Source: Diospyros lotus (taxonomy: Eukaryota; Streptophyta; Magnoliopsida; Ericales; Ebenaceae). From it: a DNA stretch of 64,000 nucleotides. Shown in pieces: positions 23,509 to 34,490 of this stretch (its first letter is position 1; each line of letters begins with the position of its first letter). Location of the stretch: positions 11,237,669 to 11,301,668 of the forward strand of contig NC_068344.1 of assembly GCF_014633365.1 (NCBI RefSeq), in the 5' to 3' direction. Under the pieces are notes generated by a model. The model worked only from the letters and a program-made list of their open reading frames with translations. It did not search any database and was not told the origin of the DNA. Made by a program: the position numbers and the translations under genes.

Positions 23509-25961
23509 TGTAACACCCAGTGTTAAGAAAATGAGAAATGAAGTGAGAAACTTTCAAAAATGTCCTTAAGAAGGTAACGGATTCTTGAGAATAAGGGTGC
23601 CTTAGGAGATGGGCATTTTGGTAATTTGGATAGTGAAGTCCAATAAAGGGTATTTTGGTAAGTTAAAAATAATTCTTAGGTGGAATTAAGTATGTAAGTG
23701 AATTAAATTCTCATTTTTGTATTCATGAGGAGATAAATGGGATTAATAATTCACAAAGGGTATTTTAGTAATTTGGAGTAAAATTCCATAAAGGAATTTA
23801 ATTATGAAAAATAGGGAAAATAATAAATATTCAATTATTTGAGAAAATAAATAATTTTCTCTAAATTGGTGAATTAATGTGGTAATGCCACATGGATGGT
23901 TGAGATGGAAGCTTAGAAGCCAAGTTGGTGTCTTAGAGTGACACATGGTTTTATGTGGTCCAAGATAAATGGAGATACTTAAATAAATGCAAAAGAAATG
24001 CTAATTAGTCTTTCAAGCATTTAATGAGAGGCATGATGGTGTTGGATTAAAGAAAAATTCAAAAAGAAATTAAATTAGTCATGCATTAATGGATGAGATT
24101 GATTTTTGGATTTGGAAAGTGATCTAAGGGCCACCATTAAGTCTTAGAAGTTGGCATGGATTGCCAAATTGAGTGGAGATATTTTAAAGAGAGATGTTTG
24201 GAAGGTGGAGATTTAATCTCCAAAATAAATCAAAGGCTAAGATTAAAACCTAGCAAAGCACATGGATTGTGCTTCCTTCGGATGGTTAAGATCTTGTCTT
24301 GTAAAGTAAGAAAAAAATCCAGTGGTGGATATCAATTAAGACCTAATGCCATGGATTGTGTTAGTTTGGAGGGTGAGGAATCATTCTCACCAAATAAATC
24401 TAATGCTAGGATTTATTCTTGGAAGTGGAAAAAATGGCTATAAAGTGGTAAGTAAGGAAGACTTGTCTTCCTTTGGCCATTTGAAGAAAGAAATAAGAGA
24501 TTGGAAGAAGCTTTCCAAGGAGAAGAAAAGAGAAGAAAAGAAAGAAAAGGAAAGAAGAATATCAAGAAAGTAAGTATTCTTTCTTTTGGGTAGTGTAAGC
24601 TCTTTTTATTTCTCTTGATGGGAGACTTAGTTTCATTATAGTTTGTTTCAAGGATCTCTTAAGGAGAAGAGTGGGAAGGAAGCTAAGAAGAGTTTAAAAG
24701 CTTCAAGGAATGGAAAGAGGTAAGGGATAGCCCCATGGGATGGTGGCTTGCAAGTGGTAAAGTATGTGCTTAAACTTTTAAATGTATGCATTGGCATGTT
24801 TTCTTTGTGTTTAAAGACCTATGGCCACGAGGTTGTGTGGGGTAGGGTTGTTTAAAGCCTCAAACCTAGGTGGTTGTGAGGATGTGGAAGCCCTAACAAT
24901 GTTGCATGCATGCATTTGGCATCACATGATATATTTTTATTCATACTTATTGTCATTGCACTCTTATTGAGCTTAATAGCTCATGAGGTTTTTACCCCTC
25001 AAATATAGTTTGTAAAAGCATGGGTAAAATCAAAGCAAAGAGGAAATGGCATGTGAATGCTTGGGGTTGAAGATTCAAGACTATTGTATGGCTCATAGAA
25101 GCCTATTCGTAGTTGTATTGATGTTATGTTGTAATAAGCACCATGAGTGAGTGTAAAAAGGTAGTATTTTTCCTTTGTTGTGTAAACTTTGTGGAAGAAG
25201 AAAATACGTATTTTCTTTGTAAGCTTTTGTGGAAAAGTGGGTATTTTTGATGTATGTATGAAGGGTGTAATTTCTGGAAATTTTGGGTTAGAAAGCCTAA
25301 GAAGAAAAAAAAAATAAAGTGTAGGGTTGGCAGGTGGTAGCTGCTGGGGCCCGTCAATGGCCCGCAGGGGGCCACAGCGGGCAGTAGAAGGCACAGCAGG
25401 GGTGCGGGCGCGTGTAGCCCGTGGCCAGCCTGCTCAACCAGTGCACCGCGGGGCCCCGGGGGGGCCCTGGGTGTGCCAGCAGGCCTCGCCGCCCAATTTG
25501 TTTTAAAAATTTGAAAAATTTGTGGATTTTGGGGCATCTCTTGGTGGATTTTGGGTCTCAGAGGAGTTTTAAAAAATAAAGGGATTTTTGGAGAAAATGC
25601 TGAAAATTTTGGAAATTTAAATTATGAGTTTTTCCTCCAAAATTGGTAAAAAATCAATGGGTTGATGAAAATGGTGATTTTTATGGAGCCCAATGGAATT
25701 CTTGAGAAGAAGAAGAATTAAAATAAATAAAAAATGGCGATTGGGGCAATCTTAATGGAAATTAAATAGACAGGTGTAGTATGTTTAAAACCCAAATCTA
25801 CTAGTGGATCTTGGGGGTGCGGGAATGGAATGATGAAGCCTAGTTCCCACCGAGGGCATTTCGTGTTGAAATATAGTTTACCCTTCATGAATGGACGGGC
25901 ATGTAAGCAATTCAATTGATTGTTCATGAGTGGCACCCGTAAGTAGGAACGGGGTGTCTCA
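23509..25961 (+). repeat. 3' LTR of element Z (2,453 bp)
   Basis: It starts TGTAACACCCAG directly after the purine tract and ends at GGGGTGTCTCA just before the TCATG duplication. A TATA-like CTATAAAG lies at about 24,438-24,445. It is related to solo LTRs S1 and S5, whose minus-strand starts and CATGAGTGGCACCCGTAAGT-like ends match. Confidence 0.8.
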
Positions 25962-26830
25962 TCATGATCTGCCAAGAAAGGTCTACCCTTCTTCAAGGTG
26001 TTCTTTCTCAAGTATGAGACTTTGCGTGGATCGAGGAGTGTTATGAAACCTTGGATAACCTCAAGCAGTACCTTAGGTAACTACTTCTCTTAAGCAAATC
26101 ACAACCATGTGAGCACTTTATCTTTACTTAGCCACCTTGAAGGAAGTTGTAACCTCAATTCTAGTCTCAGAAAAAAAAAAAAAAAAAGGCTAGTTTATTA
26201 CGCTAGCAAAAGACTAACCACTCTATCTTTACTATTGATGGAACATGGTTGCTGACATCAAACAATTGCTTTAGCTAAACTTGTGAAATGTGCTACAAGT
26301 TTTCTATCCTAGTTTGTGTTTTGATAATTGAGCTCACTCATTTGACACCTCCTTGTCCTTGCACTTAATAAGGGATGGACATTGCAGGACCCTTTCTCCT
26401 AACAGGAGGGAAAAACAAGTATTTAGTGGTTATTATTGATTACTTAACCAACCAAATGGGTGGAAGCTGAGCTAGCTAGTGGCTACCATTATGGGTAAAA
26501 AAGTAAAGCACTTCTTGTGGAAAAACTTTTTATACTGGTTTAGAATCCCTTGAGTGCTGCTAGTAACAGATAATGTGACATATATAGTTTAAAGATTGCT
26601 CGGTTTAGGAATGGTGCAAGGAGCTTGGGATTGCTCGGTTTAGGAATGGTCCATAGTTAATATTATTGCAAACTAACTCCTTGTGAGAAGGAAGCTAGAT
26701 TTTGACGATTTTAGTGTTTTCAGGATATTGCAACATTTATCAAGTGTGGTAGTGGGTGGGGGCCTCTCAAGAAGGTAAGTGTAGGTTAAAGATTAACTTG
26801 TTGGAATAATTACAAGTGTTTTTGAGGACA
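25962..26830 (+). pseudogene. Tat-type gypsy pol remnant: RNase H and integrase
   Basis: Continuation of the pol fragment that stops at 16,213. The join reads through RLIGRIEALMRFVS into KKGLPFFKVFFLK, the RT/RNase H linker. Next come YLATLKEVVTSILVSE and LVYYASKRLTTL (RNase H). After a deletion, GKNKYLVVIIDYLTNQMG and ResVTDN-type residues (integrase core) appear. A 17 bp A run interrupts RNase H near 26,168. The last 293 bp (26,538-26,830) are the second copy of the repeat at 9973-10,265. Confidence 0.72.
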
Positions 26831-26893
26831 ACTGAGGGATTGTTTCTTTTTGTTCAAAGGTTTTTTGTGCACACAATTAGACACTGATATAAT
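26831..26893. other. Short spacer between Tat remnant and element C1
   Basis: About 60 bp with no recognisable feature. It should contain the outer target duplication of C1, but the matching copy lies beyond the window. Confidence 0.4.
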
Positions 26894-28191
26894 TGTATAG
26901 CAATGACACCACAACCCAAGAGGGGGTGAATTGGGTTATGTAAAAAATTTGATTAAAGTTAAAATCCTTCAATGGAAAATAAGATTTTAATGCAAATTAG
27001 TGTAAATGAGGATTGTTTTTCACAAAGAATAAAATCAAGAACAAAAGCAATAAAGGGAAATAATGATATATAGTGGTTCAACTAAATTAAGACTAACCTA
27101 CTCCCTTAGCTCCTCACTAAGGATTTTGAAATGATTTACTATATCTTCCTACTTGATCTCAAGTAGGCCCTCTAGTCCTTAAGACTAGGAATTACAATCT
27201 TCTTACTTAGATAAGTAAGTCCTCTAGCAACAAGCTAGGAAATGCAACATCCCATAATCAATGTAGGCCCTCTAGCAATCTTGTTAGAAAATGTAAGAGA
27301 TACAGAAAATAGATTCTAAGAGATGAAGCTCTTAATTACAAGATCTCTCAAAATAAACACAAGACTTGAAAAAAAATAATACAAAAATGAATGCAAAGCC
27401 TTTGAGAGAAAAAAGAATGAAACAATTGAGCACTTACAAGATTGAGCACTTGTAAGCTTCTAGTAGAGTCACTTGAATCTATTGAATGATCCACAAGACC
27501 TCTATTTATAGTGCTTGGCGAGGGATTTCAAAAATATGGCCGTTGGTGGTAGATAGCCACAGTTGATGACTTGACGAAAGTTGTTGGAAGACTTTACAAT
27601 AACAAACGATCGATAGATGCAAATAATCGATCAACAGCTTAGTTCAAAAATTCAAATATCGGTCGATAGTTTGAACAAAACGGTCGAGACTTAGTGATGC
27701 AAGGATTCTATCGATTAATGATTTAGGAGAAACGATCGACACTTACAATGCAAAAAGGCAAACTACCAATAACATGCTTTCTACCGGTCAACAACCAAGG
27801 AAAACAATCGACAGTCAAAACCATAACAACTAAAATGGTCGATAGTTTAATAGAGTTTGTTGACAGTTTAGACCAAAACACCAAAACAGTCAACAGGTTC
27901 CTAGAACAAGTCGATAACTTGTACTTTTACCTTTTAATTTTTTTTTCTCCATTTTAACCAACGGTTCAAAACCTAATTTTTGAAAATCATTTAGGAGATT
28001 CATTTAAGTCATAATTCTTATTTTTGCAAATCTCCATTTAAGATGTGAATAAAGACATAGTTCATTTGATTTGATTCTCATTTTAGTAAAGTATTATTGA
28101 AATTGATGTTTATTTGAAAAGCATAAATTTAACTTAGGGTATAAAACAATTTGTTTTTCATCATTAAAACCAAACACAGAGTAAAAAATCA
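26894..28191 (-). repeat. 3' LTR of copia element C1 (about 1.3 kb)
   Basis: On the minus strand it starts TGATTTTTTACTCTG after CATCATCAAAAAGTGGAAAA (a degenerate version of the copia purine tract) and ends CTATACA. It matches 63,297-64,000 base-by-base with minor changes. A minus-strand TATA box (TATAAATAGA) is at 27,501-27,510. An array of GGTCGAC/GATCGAT-like motifs spans about 27,605-27,915. Confidence 0.72.
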
Positions 28192-28649
28192 TTTTTCCAC
28201 TTTTTGATGATGACAAAATCCATTTCTATTTCAAAATCAATTTCAATATATATCTCCATCTTTTTTTCATAAATCAAAAAAGGTATGTTTTTGAAATTTG
28301 CTTCAGGATTAACTCCCTCTTAAGCCAAAACTAAAAAAAATGAAATAGGGTGTCCAGAATACTTACCATGCTCCCCCTTAAGAGAAGCTTAAATGAACAA
28401 AACAATCATTAGAAGTTACACAAAAAAAAAAGGTACAATATGTCACTTTATTGGTGTGTACACGTGAAAAGTGTATCAAGGCACAAGAGTAAAATATACC
28501 ATACCATTCAAATAACCAAGGTTTAACGACACATAGCACCAAGACAAAAATCAAACCATACATCCATGTTCCATAAATAGACAATACCATACAACAAAAC
28601 ATATGAGCGTTCATTATCCAAATTACAAATAAAATGTGTGAAACATAAA
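28192..28649 (-). other. Purine tract and 3' non-coding region of C1
   Basis: Lies between the envelope-like remnant and the 3' LTR. It contains the degenerate purine tract next to the LTR and a second purine-rich run (CTTAAGGGGGAGCATGG on the minus strand at about 28,367-28,383). No gene is seen. Confidence 0.5.
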
Positions 28650-28888
28650 ATGATCTAAGAATCTAGAGGTGAAGGAGATGATAATGATGATGCAGAAGGT
28701 GGCAGTTGAGACAAAATGAGCTCCATGAACTACGTCATCTGAGTTGCAGTCTTGGCCTGCTATTGACGAATCTCCCTAATCTCTTCTCAAAGGTTGGTAA
28801 CCATGGCCTTGAGGTCAGCAATCCCATGAATAATGGTATCATCCTCCTGATGATGTGAGGGTTCTCCAGAATGATGGGATGGAGAAGC

Positions 28889-30182
28889 TGTTAGTTCCAA
28901 ATGATGGCAAATATATCCCAGGAGGGGGGGGGGGTGAATTGGGATTAGGGTAAATTCTTTGATAGTTTAAAGACTTATTGTTTACAAAACACTATGTTTT
29001 GAAATATCAAGGAGTTTGTTTCTAAATGAACCTTTCTATTAAGAGTATGTTTCGAAATCAACCTTTCTGTTAAGTATATTTCGAAACCTATTATGATATG
29101 TTTTGAAACCTTCCTCCCTGTTTTGCTTATTTTGAAACTTTTAACTTTTGAAAATGTTTCTTTTGAAATCATGAACAATGAGAATAAGCAAATAAAATAA
29201 TAAAGCAAGTGCACACGAGATTTATAGTAGTTCAGCACCCTGCCTAGTCCACTACCTTCAAGCTTACCCACTTGAAGTATTTTCAAACACAATCACTTTC
29301 ACTAGTGATCAATCACAACAAGGGTTTTACCACGGTTCACCCTAAAACCTTGTACACGATGAGTTTTTATGGCTCGACTCAAACCTTACACCACAATGAG
29401 TTTTAAGGCTAAACTCAAACCTTACAATCAATAACAAGATAAATAAAACTTATCTTTTACAACTCAATAGATTTAATGTAATGAAATACCTTACCAAACC
29501 TCTTGGAGTGAGGTGATGAGAGCTTAGAAGAATGAGACGTCGGTAAAACACTTAGAGACAGAATGAGTAGGAGACAATGCTTTATGCTTATCATGATTTT
29601 GTTTTCTTCTGCACTTTCAAAATTTTTAAATTGAAGCCACAGAGTATGGGGATTAAATCAAAAGTAAACTTTTAAAAAGCTTTTGGATGAAAAAAAATTA
29701 AAAAGCAAAAACATGTCGTTTTTTCAAATATACAGCTGACAGAGTCAGATGTTTTGAAACATGATATGAAGGTTTCAAAACATACTTCAAAAACATATTT
29801 CAAAACATATGCAACACATATTTTAAATGCTCTGCTGACAAAAATGGCAGAGGTTTCGAAACACATGCTTAAATCTCAAACAAGTTTTGAAATATAGCAT
29901 GCAATCTTAACAAACATAGAAACCTTATCAAAAGGCATTTCAAAACATGTATAAAAACATGGCAGAATGATGTTTCAAAATATGGAAACTAAGTTTCCAA
30001 ACATGATACATGAATTTTTAATTTTTTAAATATTTGAACATTCGTGCCAAACACTATTCATGTATGTTTCGAAATATGAAAATCTTATTTCAAAATATGA
30101 GTTTCACATAAAAGATTTTTCATTCTAAGATAAGTTTTTCATCAGACACATTTTCTCATATATTAAAAAATATGATACAACA
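28889..30182 (-). mobile_element. Solo copia LTR nested in C1 envelope-like ORF (1,294 bp)
   Basis: Termini TGTTAGTTCC and GATACAACA; flanks GAAGC (28,884-28,888) and GAAGT (30,183-30,187), a 5 bp duplication with one mismatch. The interrupted coding frame joins across it. It carries the copia landmark GGTGAATTGGGATTAGGG and many TTTCGAAA-type palindromes. A G run sits near 28,923. Confidence 0.75.
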
Positions 30183-30932
30183 GAAGTTGCCATAGGAGAA
30201 GAAGGAGGCATCGAGGCAAGCTGAGAAGGCTCAATTGAAGCGAAAGCAGGGGCTGTATTTCTCTTCTTACTTTTCACCCCTTCTTACCCATGTGCCATCC
30301 TCTTTTGCTATAAAACTTATTCTAATGGTTGTAGTGGCATTCATATGTTGAGAAGGATTAAGATACACCCTTTGTGCTCCTCCTAAATTCCCCAGTTCTC
30401 TATCCAAGAGATCACTTACTTCCATTCTGTAAGGTAAAGATCTATTTTTCCCACTAAAAGATCTGATTATATGATTAATAATAAGTAAACATAGGCTTGG
30501 TCTCCTTTTTGATATGTTACACTGCATTAACCATAAGTCTTCCCCAGTGATTTGGGAGAAATTCCCATTCCTTGAATCAACATTTGTGAACAAATAAGAT
30601 GCAACGACCGGTTGTGTAAACTCAATTTGGTAGTGTCAGAGACAAAAGTAGTAATAGAATCGTCCTCAAAAACTAAACGACATGCTTCCACATGATTTTG
30701 AGTCCATGATGCATAATCTTTCCCACCATTGGGTATCCCAAATGTGTTATGTATTAAACTCACATCCACCTAAAAATATTTTTTGTCCAATATTTACCTA
30801 ACTCTCTTATCAGACTTCCTTCCATTAAATAAATTACTTGTATTTGAGTATAAGGCTTTAACCACATCCTCAAGAATATCCCTATGAATCTTCATAAAGT
30901 CCCACCAATTGAAAGTCTTGAATGTAGCTATG

Positions 30933-31465
30933 TGATGATGCTGTAGCCGATCACCCTCTTCTGCCTCTTCTTGTGCACCTGCAATGGAGACGGGGACTTA
31001 CTCCCTCGGTCGGTCTCCGACGATCAAGTCAGACGTATTCCACCAAAAAGCTAGTATAATTACTTATGCCGTATTCAAAAGTAGAGGTCCCTTTTTCTTA
31101 CCTCGTCCTCTCTTCTTATTCTTCTCCCAAGATAAGGATCCTAGAGAGATCTTTGGGATCTCCCCTCCGCTCTTCTTGAAATCTTATTGATAAGGATTCC
31201 ATAGTTGCACCCGTCTTCGAAGGGTTTAGGATAACTTCTGCCTTCGTGACCTTCGGCGAGATGGTCGGTCCCTAAGAACTCGGAGACTTCTTTACTATGT
31301 ACCCAGCCAACTGGCGCGGTGATGCCTATCCGCCACGCGTCTTCTAGACCCAAGAAAGATAATCATAAGCGAAGCTCCTCATTAGGGAACACGTGGCACG
31401 GCTGCCACTGGATGCCCGCCCGAGGTATTGGCGTAATTATGGACCCGAGGTTATTCCCCTCATCA
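30933..31465 (-). mobile_element. Short solo LTR of Tat-like gypsy type (533 bp), TSD CTATG
   Basis: Starts TGATGATGCTGTAGCC, ends TTATTCCCCTCATCA, with perfect CTATG duplications at 30,928-30,932 and 31,466-31,470. GCACCTGCAATGGAGACGGG and GACGATCAAGTCAGACG near one end, and CCCGAGGTTATTCCCC at the other, resemble LTRs of Tat-lineage elements, reading in the minus direction. Removing it restores the envelope-like reading frame region. Confidence 0.78.
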
Positions 31466-31672
31466 CTATGTAAGGAATTTAATAGAATCTAAATACTCCA
31501 AATCTAGATAACGTCCATGTAATACCTCATGGGAGTCAATTTTATGTCAATACCTTTCTTTTTTGTGAGTGCTGGAAAAGAGTTGAGGGCTAGATTGCAT
31601 AAGAGGAGGTTGCTTGACGTTTGGACGTTCCTTGCCTTTTTCGGGGTTCTTGGTTCGAGCTATAGAGTGGGT

Positions 31673-32139
31673 TGGAGGCTCAATCGATCTTTGAAATGAC
31701 CGATTATGGGTGAAAAATAATTGATTGGAAAGGAGAAATTGAGAGAAAGAGAATTGGATGCGAGAGAAATAGGATTAGGGCATGAAATGAATTTCGATGG
31801 TCGCTAGATCCTTTTAAAGATCGACAGAAACGGTCGACAGTTTGCTAAGAACGGTCAACGGATTGGGCACAATCGGTAAAAATGGTCGAAAGTATGATGA
31901 TAACCAGTTGATAGTTTTGCCCTAGAATCACATATTGATTTAAACCAAGTTTAAACGGTCAACGATTTCAAATAAACGGTTGACAATTTCAAACATTTTT
32001 ACAAATGGTTGATAGTTATGAATAGAATATGTCAGCAGATTGTAAGATGGATTTTGAAAGAATAAAACATATACAAATAAATAAATATATGGAACATAAT
32101 AAGTACATGCAAATTATAAATATCACACAAATATCTTCA
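31673..32139 (-). repeat. C1 spacer between pol and envelope-like ORF with GGTCGAC-type array
   Basis: After the pol stop at about 32,140 the minus strand has a non-coding spacer. From about 31,790 to 32,035 it contains roughly ten dispersed units of the type (A)ACGGTCGACAGTTT, several with TTGA or TCAA instead of TCGA. The same motif is found in the C1 LTRs. Confidence 0.6.
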
Positions 32140-32416
32140 TCAAGACACAATCGTGCCAAGCTTACTTCTAAAGAATTCAAACTTAACCTTATCTAAGAGT
32201 TTTGTGAATATATTTGCTACTTGATGGTTTGTATCCACAAATTTCGATTTGATATCTCCTCTTTGAACATAATCTCTAATGAAGTGGTGTTTAACCTCAA
32301 TGTGTTTAGTTCTTGGATGAAACATTGGATTTTTGGTTAAAGCTATTACACTTGTGTTATCACATTTTATTGAAATATTTTAAAGACTTATGTCATAATC
32401 TTCTAATTGGTGTTTC
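32140..32416 (-). pseudogene. C1 RNase H C-terminal segment
   Basis: Minus-strand translation gives CDNTSVIALTKNPMFHPRTK, then HHFIRDYVQRGDI and VANIFTKLLDK, the classic end of a copia polyprotein, ending at a stop at 32,140. One in-frame stop lies upstream (about 32,380). Continues at 34,167 across the solo LTR. Confidence 0.85.
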
Positions 32417-34166
32417 TGATAGGTTTGAAATGCTATGGCACACACCTAAGGGGGGGGGGGGTGAATTGAGTAATTTAAAAATTTAGTTTGAGACTTGAAA
32501 TCCTTTTGATAGAAAATAAAAATTCAATGCAAGTGAGGATATTGAAATGCTAGCAATGATAAACAAACCAAATAACACAAGCAAAAGAAGAACACAAAGG
32601 ATTTATAATGGTTTGGCTTAAACCAAGTCTAATCCACTACCTTAACTCCTCATTAAGTATTTTGCAAACAATCCACTAAAAATCCTCCTACTTGATCCCA
32701 AGTAAGCTCTTTAGTCTAAGACTAGGAAAATACAATCTCTTGCTTGGATAAGCAAGCCCTCTAGCACCAAGCTGGGTAATACAAGAAATGTATAATAGAG
32801 AGGCTCTAAGAGTATACACTCTTAGTTACAATGTCTATTAAAATAAGATACAAGACTTGAAACAAATTTACAAAGATAGAGCAAAGCCTTGGAGAGATAA
32901 AAATTCAAGCACTAAAATAATTTGAGAAGTATGAAATAATTCTTAAGCTCACTTCACTTCATTCCCATCCATTAGCCTCTTCAAGATCATCATTGCCTTG
33001 TATTTATAGGCCTCCCAAAAGCTTTAAGAGAAATATGGCCATTTGTGATTGTTGGAGTTTGAAAAACTAGCCATTAGAGGCTTTCAGTGACACAAACGGT
33101 TGACAAATGCAAGATATCGTTCGATAGATGAGTTAAAATTCAAAATCCAATCGACAGATTGAAGAAAATGGTCGACAGATGCAAAATTGCATTCTTCCGG
33201 TCGACAAATAGGAGTAAGTCGGTCGATAGATGCAAGCAAAATATTTATTCGGTCGACATATTAGAACGAATTGGTCGACAATTTTGCTAAGGAAACTAAC
33301 TCTAATTACTATATAAATGAGTTTTCCCACACATACACAAGGGAACTTTCAGATAGAGTGGTTTCATACCCATACTTAAGACTTGGGCTTTGGCTAGATC
33401 ATGACTTCAAGTCAAGGGAGAAACAACATTGGTTTTATTTTTAAACTCTTTGAAAAATAACTTTTTGGAACATTTTTAATCAATTAAAAATCATAATATT
33501 TCAAATACAAATTTCTCACATGATGAAATTAATTTTCAGTTAATAAATATTATTAATTATTATTATATATATTTTTCAATCAAATAAAATATAATATTCC
33601 AAATGCCATTAAGAAATTTATCCCAAGATATTTTGGCATTGGATTTAATTTTTATTCAACAATTTTGAACAAAATATTTCAAATGTCATCAATAAATTTA
33701 TAACAAGATTATTGATATTTAATTGTATGATAAAGTTAATTTTTATTTTGGTGCTTAATAAATCATATAAAAGAAATTTAGAGCACCAAGATAATAAAAA
33801 TTAATAAAATAATTACATCATAAAATACAATTGAAAAAAAAAAATCATGTCAAAGACAAAAAATATCAATCTATAAAGAGCATGCATAGTCTTTGTCGTT
33901 TGAAAATGTTTTGCTTCATTTATCCAATAATTCAAAATTAATTTGTAAAAATCATTTAGGAGATTCTTTTAAATCTTAATACTTTTTTTTTTTTGCAAAT
34001 CTCCATATGTATAAGAATGTAATTAATTTTGTTTTCATTTTAACAAAATAATACTTGATATTTGAAATTGATTTTTGTTGAAAATTATAAACTTGACTCA
34101 TGACTTAGGGATCAAAACCAAATGTAGTTTTTCATCATCAAAACTAGACGCAAGAGTAAAACATCA
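32417..34166 (-). mobile_element. Solo copia LTR nested in C1 RNase H (1,750 bp), TSD GTTTC
   Basis: Plus-strand ends TGATAGGTTTG and GTAAAACATCA with perfect GTTTC duplications at 32,412-32,416 and 34,167-34,171. On the minus strand it begins TGATGTTTTACTC, like the C1 3' LTR, so it is a related but longer family. Minus-strand TATA (TATAAATA) lies at about 33,000-33,008. A GGTCGAC-type array is at about 33,090-33,285. The polyprotein reads from KAKYVAARTW to HQLEDYDIS across the insertion point. Confidence 0.85.
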
Positions 34167-34490
34167 GTTTCACCCATAGAATTAGTGTGCACCAAGTTCT
34201 AGCTGCTACATATTTAGCCTTAGTGGAAGAGAGTGCAATTGGGTTTTATTTCATATTTGACTAATATACTAGAAAATTTCATAAGAATTGGCATGAGTCA
34301 CTAGTACTCTTTCTATCTATTTTGCACTCATTATAATCGACATCAGTATAGGTTATAAGATCAAATTCATTTGACTTAGGATAGAATAATTCTAAATTTG
34401 ATGATCCCTTTAGATATCTAAAAATTCTTTTTATGGCCTTTAGATGGGATTCCTTAGGATTGGATTGGAATCTAGCACATAGGCACACAC
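34167..34490 (-). pseudogene. C1 RT/RNase H junction segment
   Basis: Minus-strand residues HLKAIKRIFRYLKGSSN, then LITYTDVDYNECKIDRKSTS (a variant of the copia YSDADYAGCxxDRKSTSG block) and, after a frameshift, IALSSTKAKYVAA. These are the start of copia RNase H. The segment directly continues the RT part at 36,977-37,521 when the solo LTR between them is removed. Confidence 0.85.

Larger units (their letters stand above)
16214..25961 (+). mobile_element. Composite non-coding LTR retrotransposon Z (LARD-like), TSD TCATG
   Basis: TCATG at 16,209-16,213 and 25,962-25,966 flanks an element starting TGTAACACCCGG and ending GGGGTGTCTCA. The 5' LTR is represented only by its first 429 bp (16,214-16,642), colinear with 23,509-23,928, after which similarity stops abruptly, so most of the 5' LTR is deleted. 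The internal part (16,643-16,877 and 19,305-23,508, about 4.4 kb) has no open frame of retroviral type. A purine tract precedes the 3' LTR. It interrupts the Tat pol gene and is itself interrupted by solo LTR S2. Without gag or pol it would depend on proteins from another element. Confidence 0.82.
28650..31672 (-). pseudogene. Envelope-like ORF of C1, broken by two solo LTRs
   Basis: Read on the minus strand across insertions at 30,933-31,465 and 28,889-30,182. A basic N-terminus (ARTKNPEKGKERP, with the expected Met codon changed) begins near 31,672. A central domain follows with DILEDVVKALYSN, VDVSLIHNTFGIPNGG and SKRRPSLCLLIINHI. Then a Pro/Ser-rich stretch and a short predicted coiled coil (GIADLKAMVTNLREEIREI) end it near 28,660. 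The central domain resembles the plant retrotransposon envelope-like or 'putative plant transposon protein' domain, also seen in the Athila ORF at 50,655. Frameshifts and stops make it non-functional. No signal peptide or membrane segment was recognised. Confidence 0.62.
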
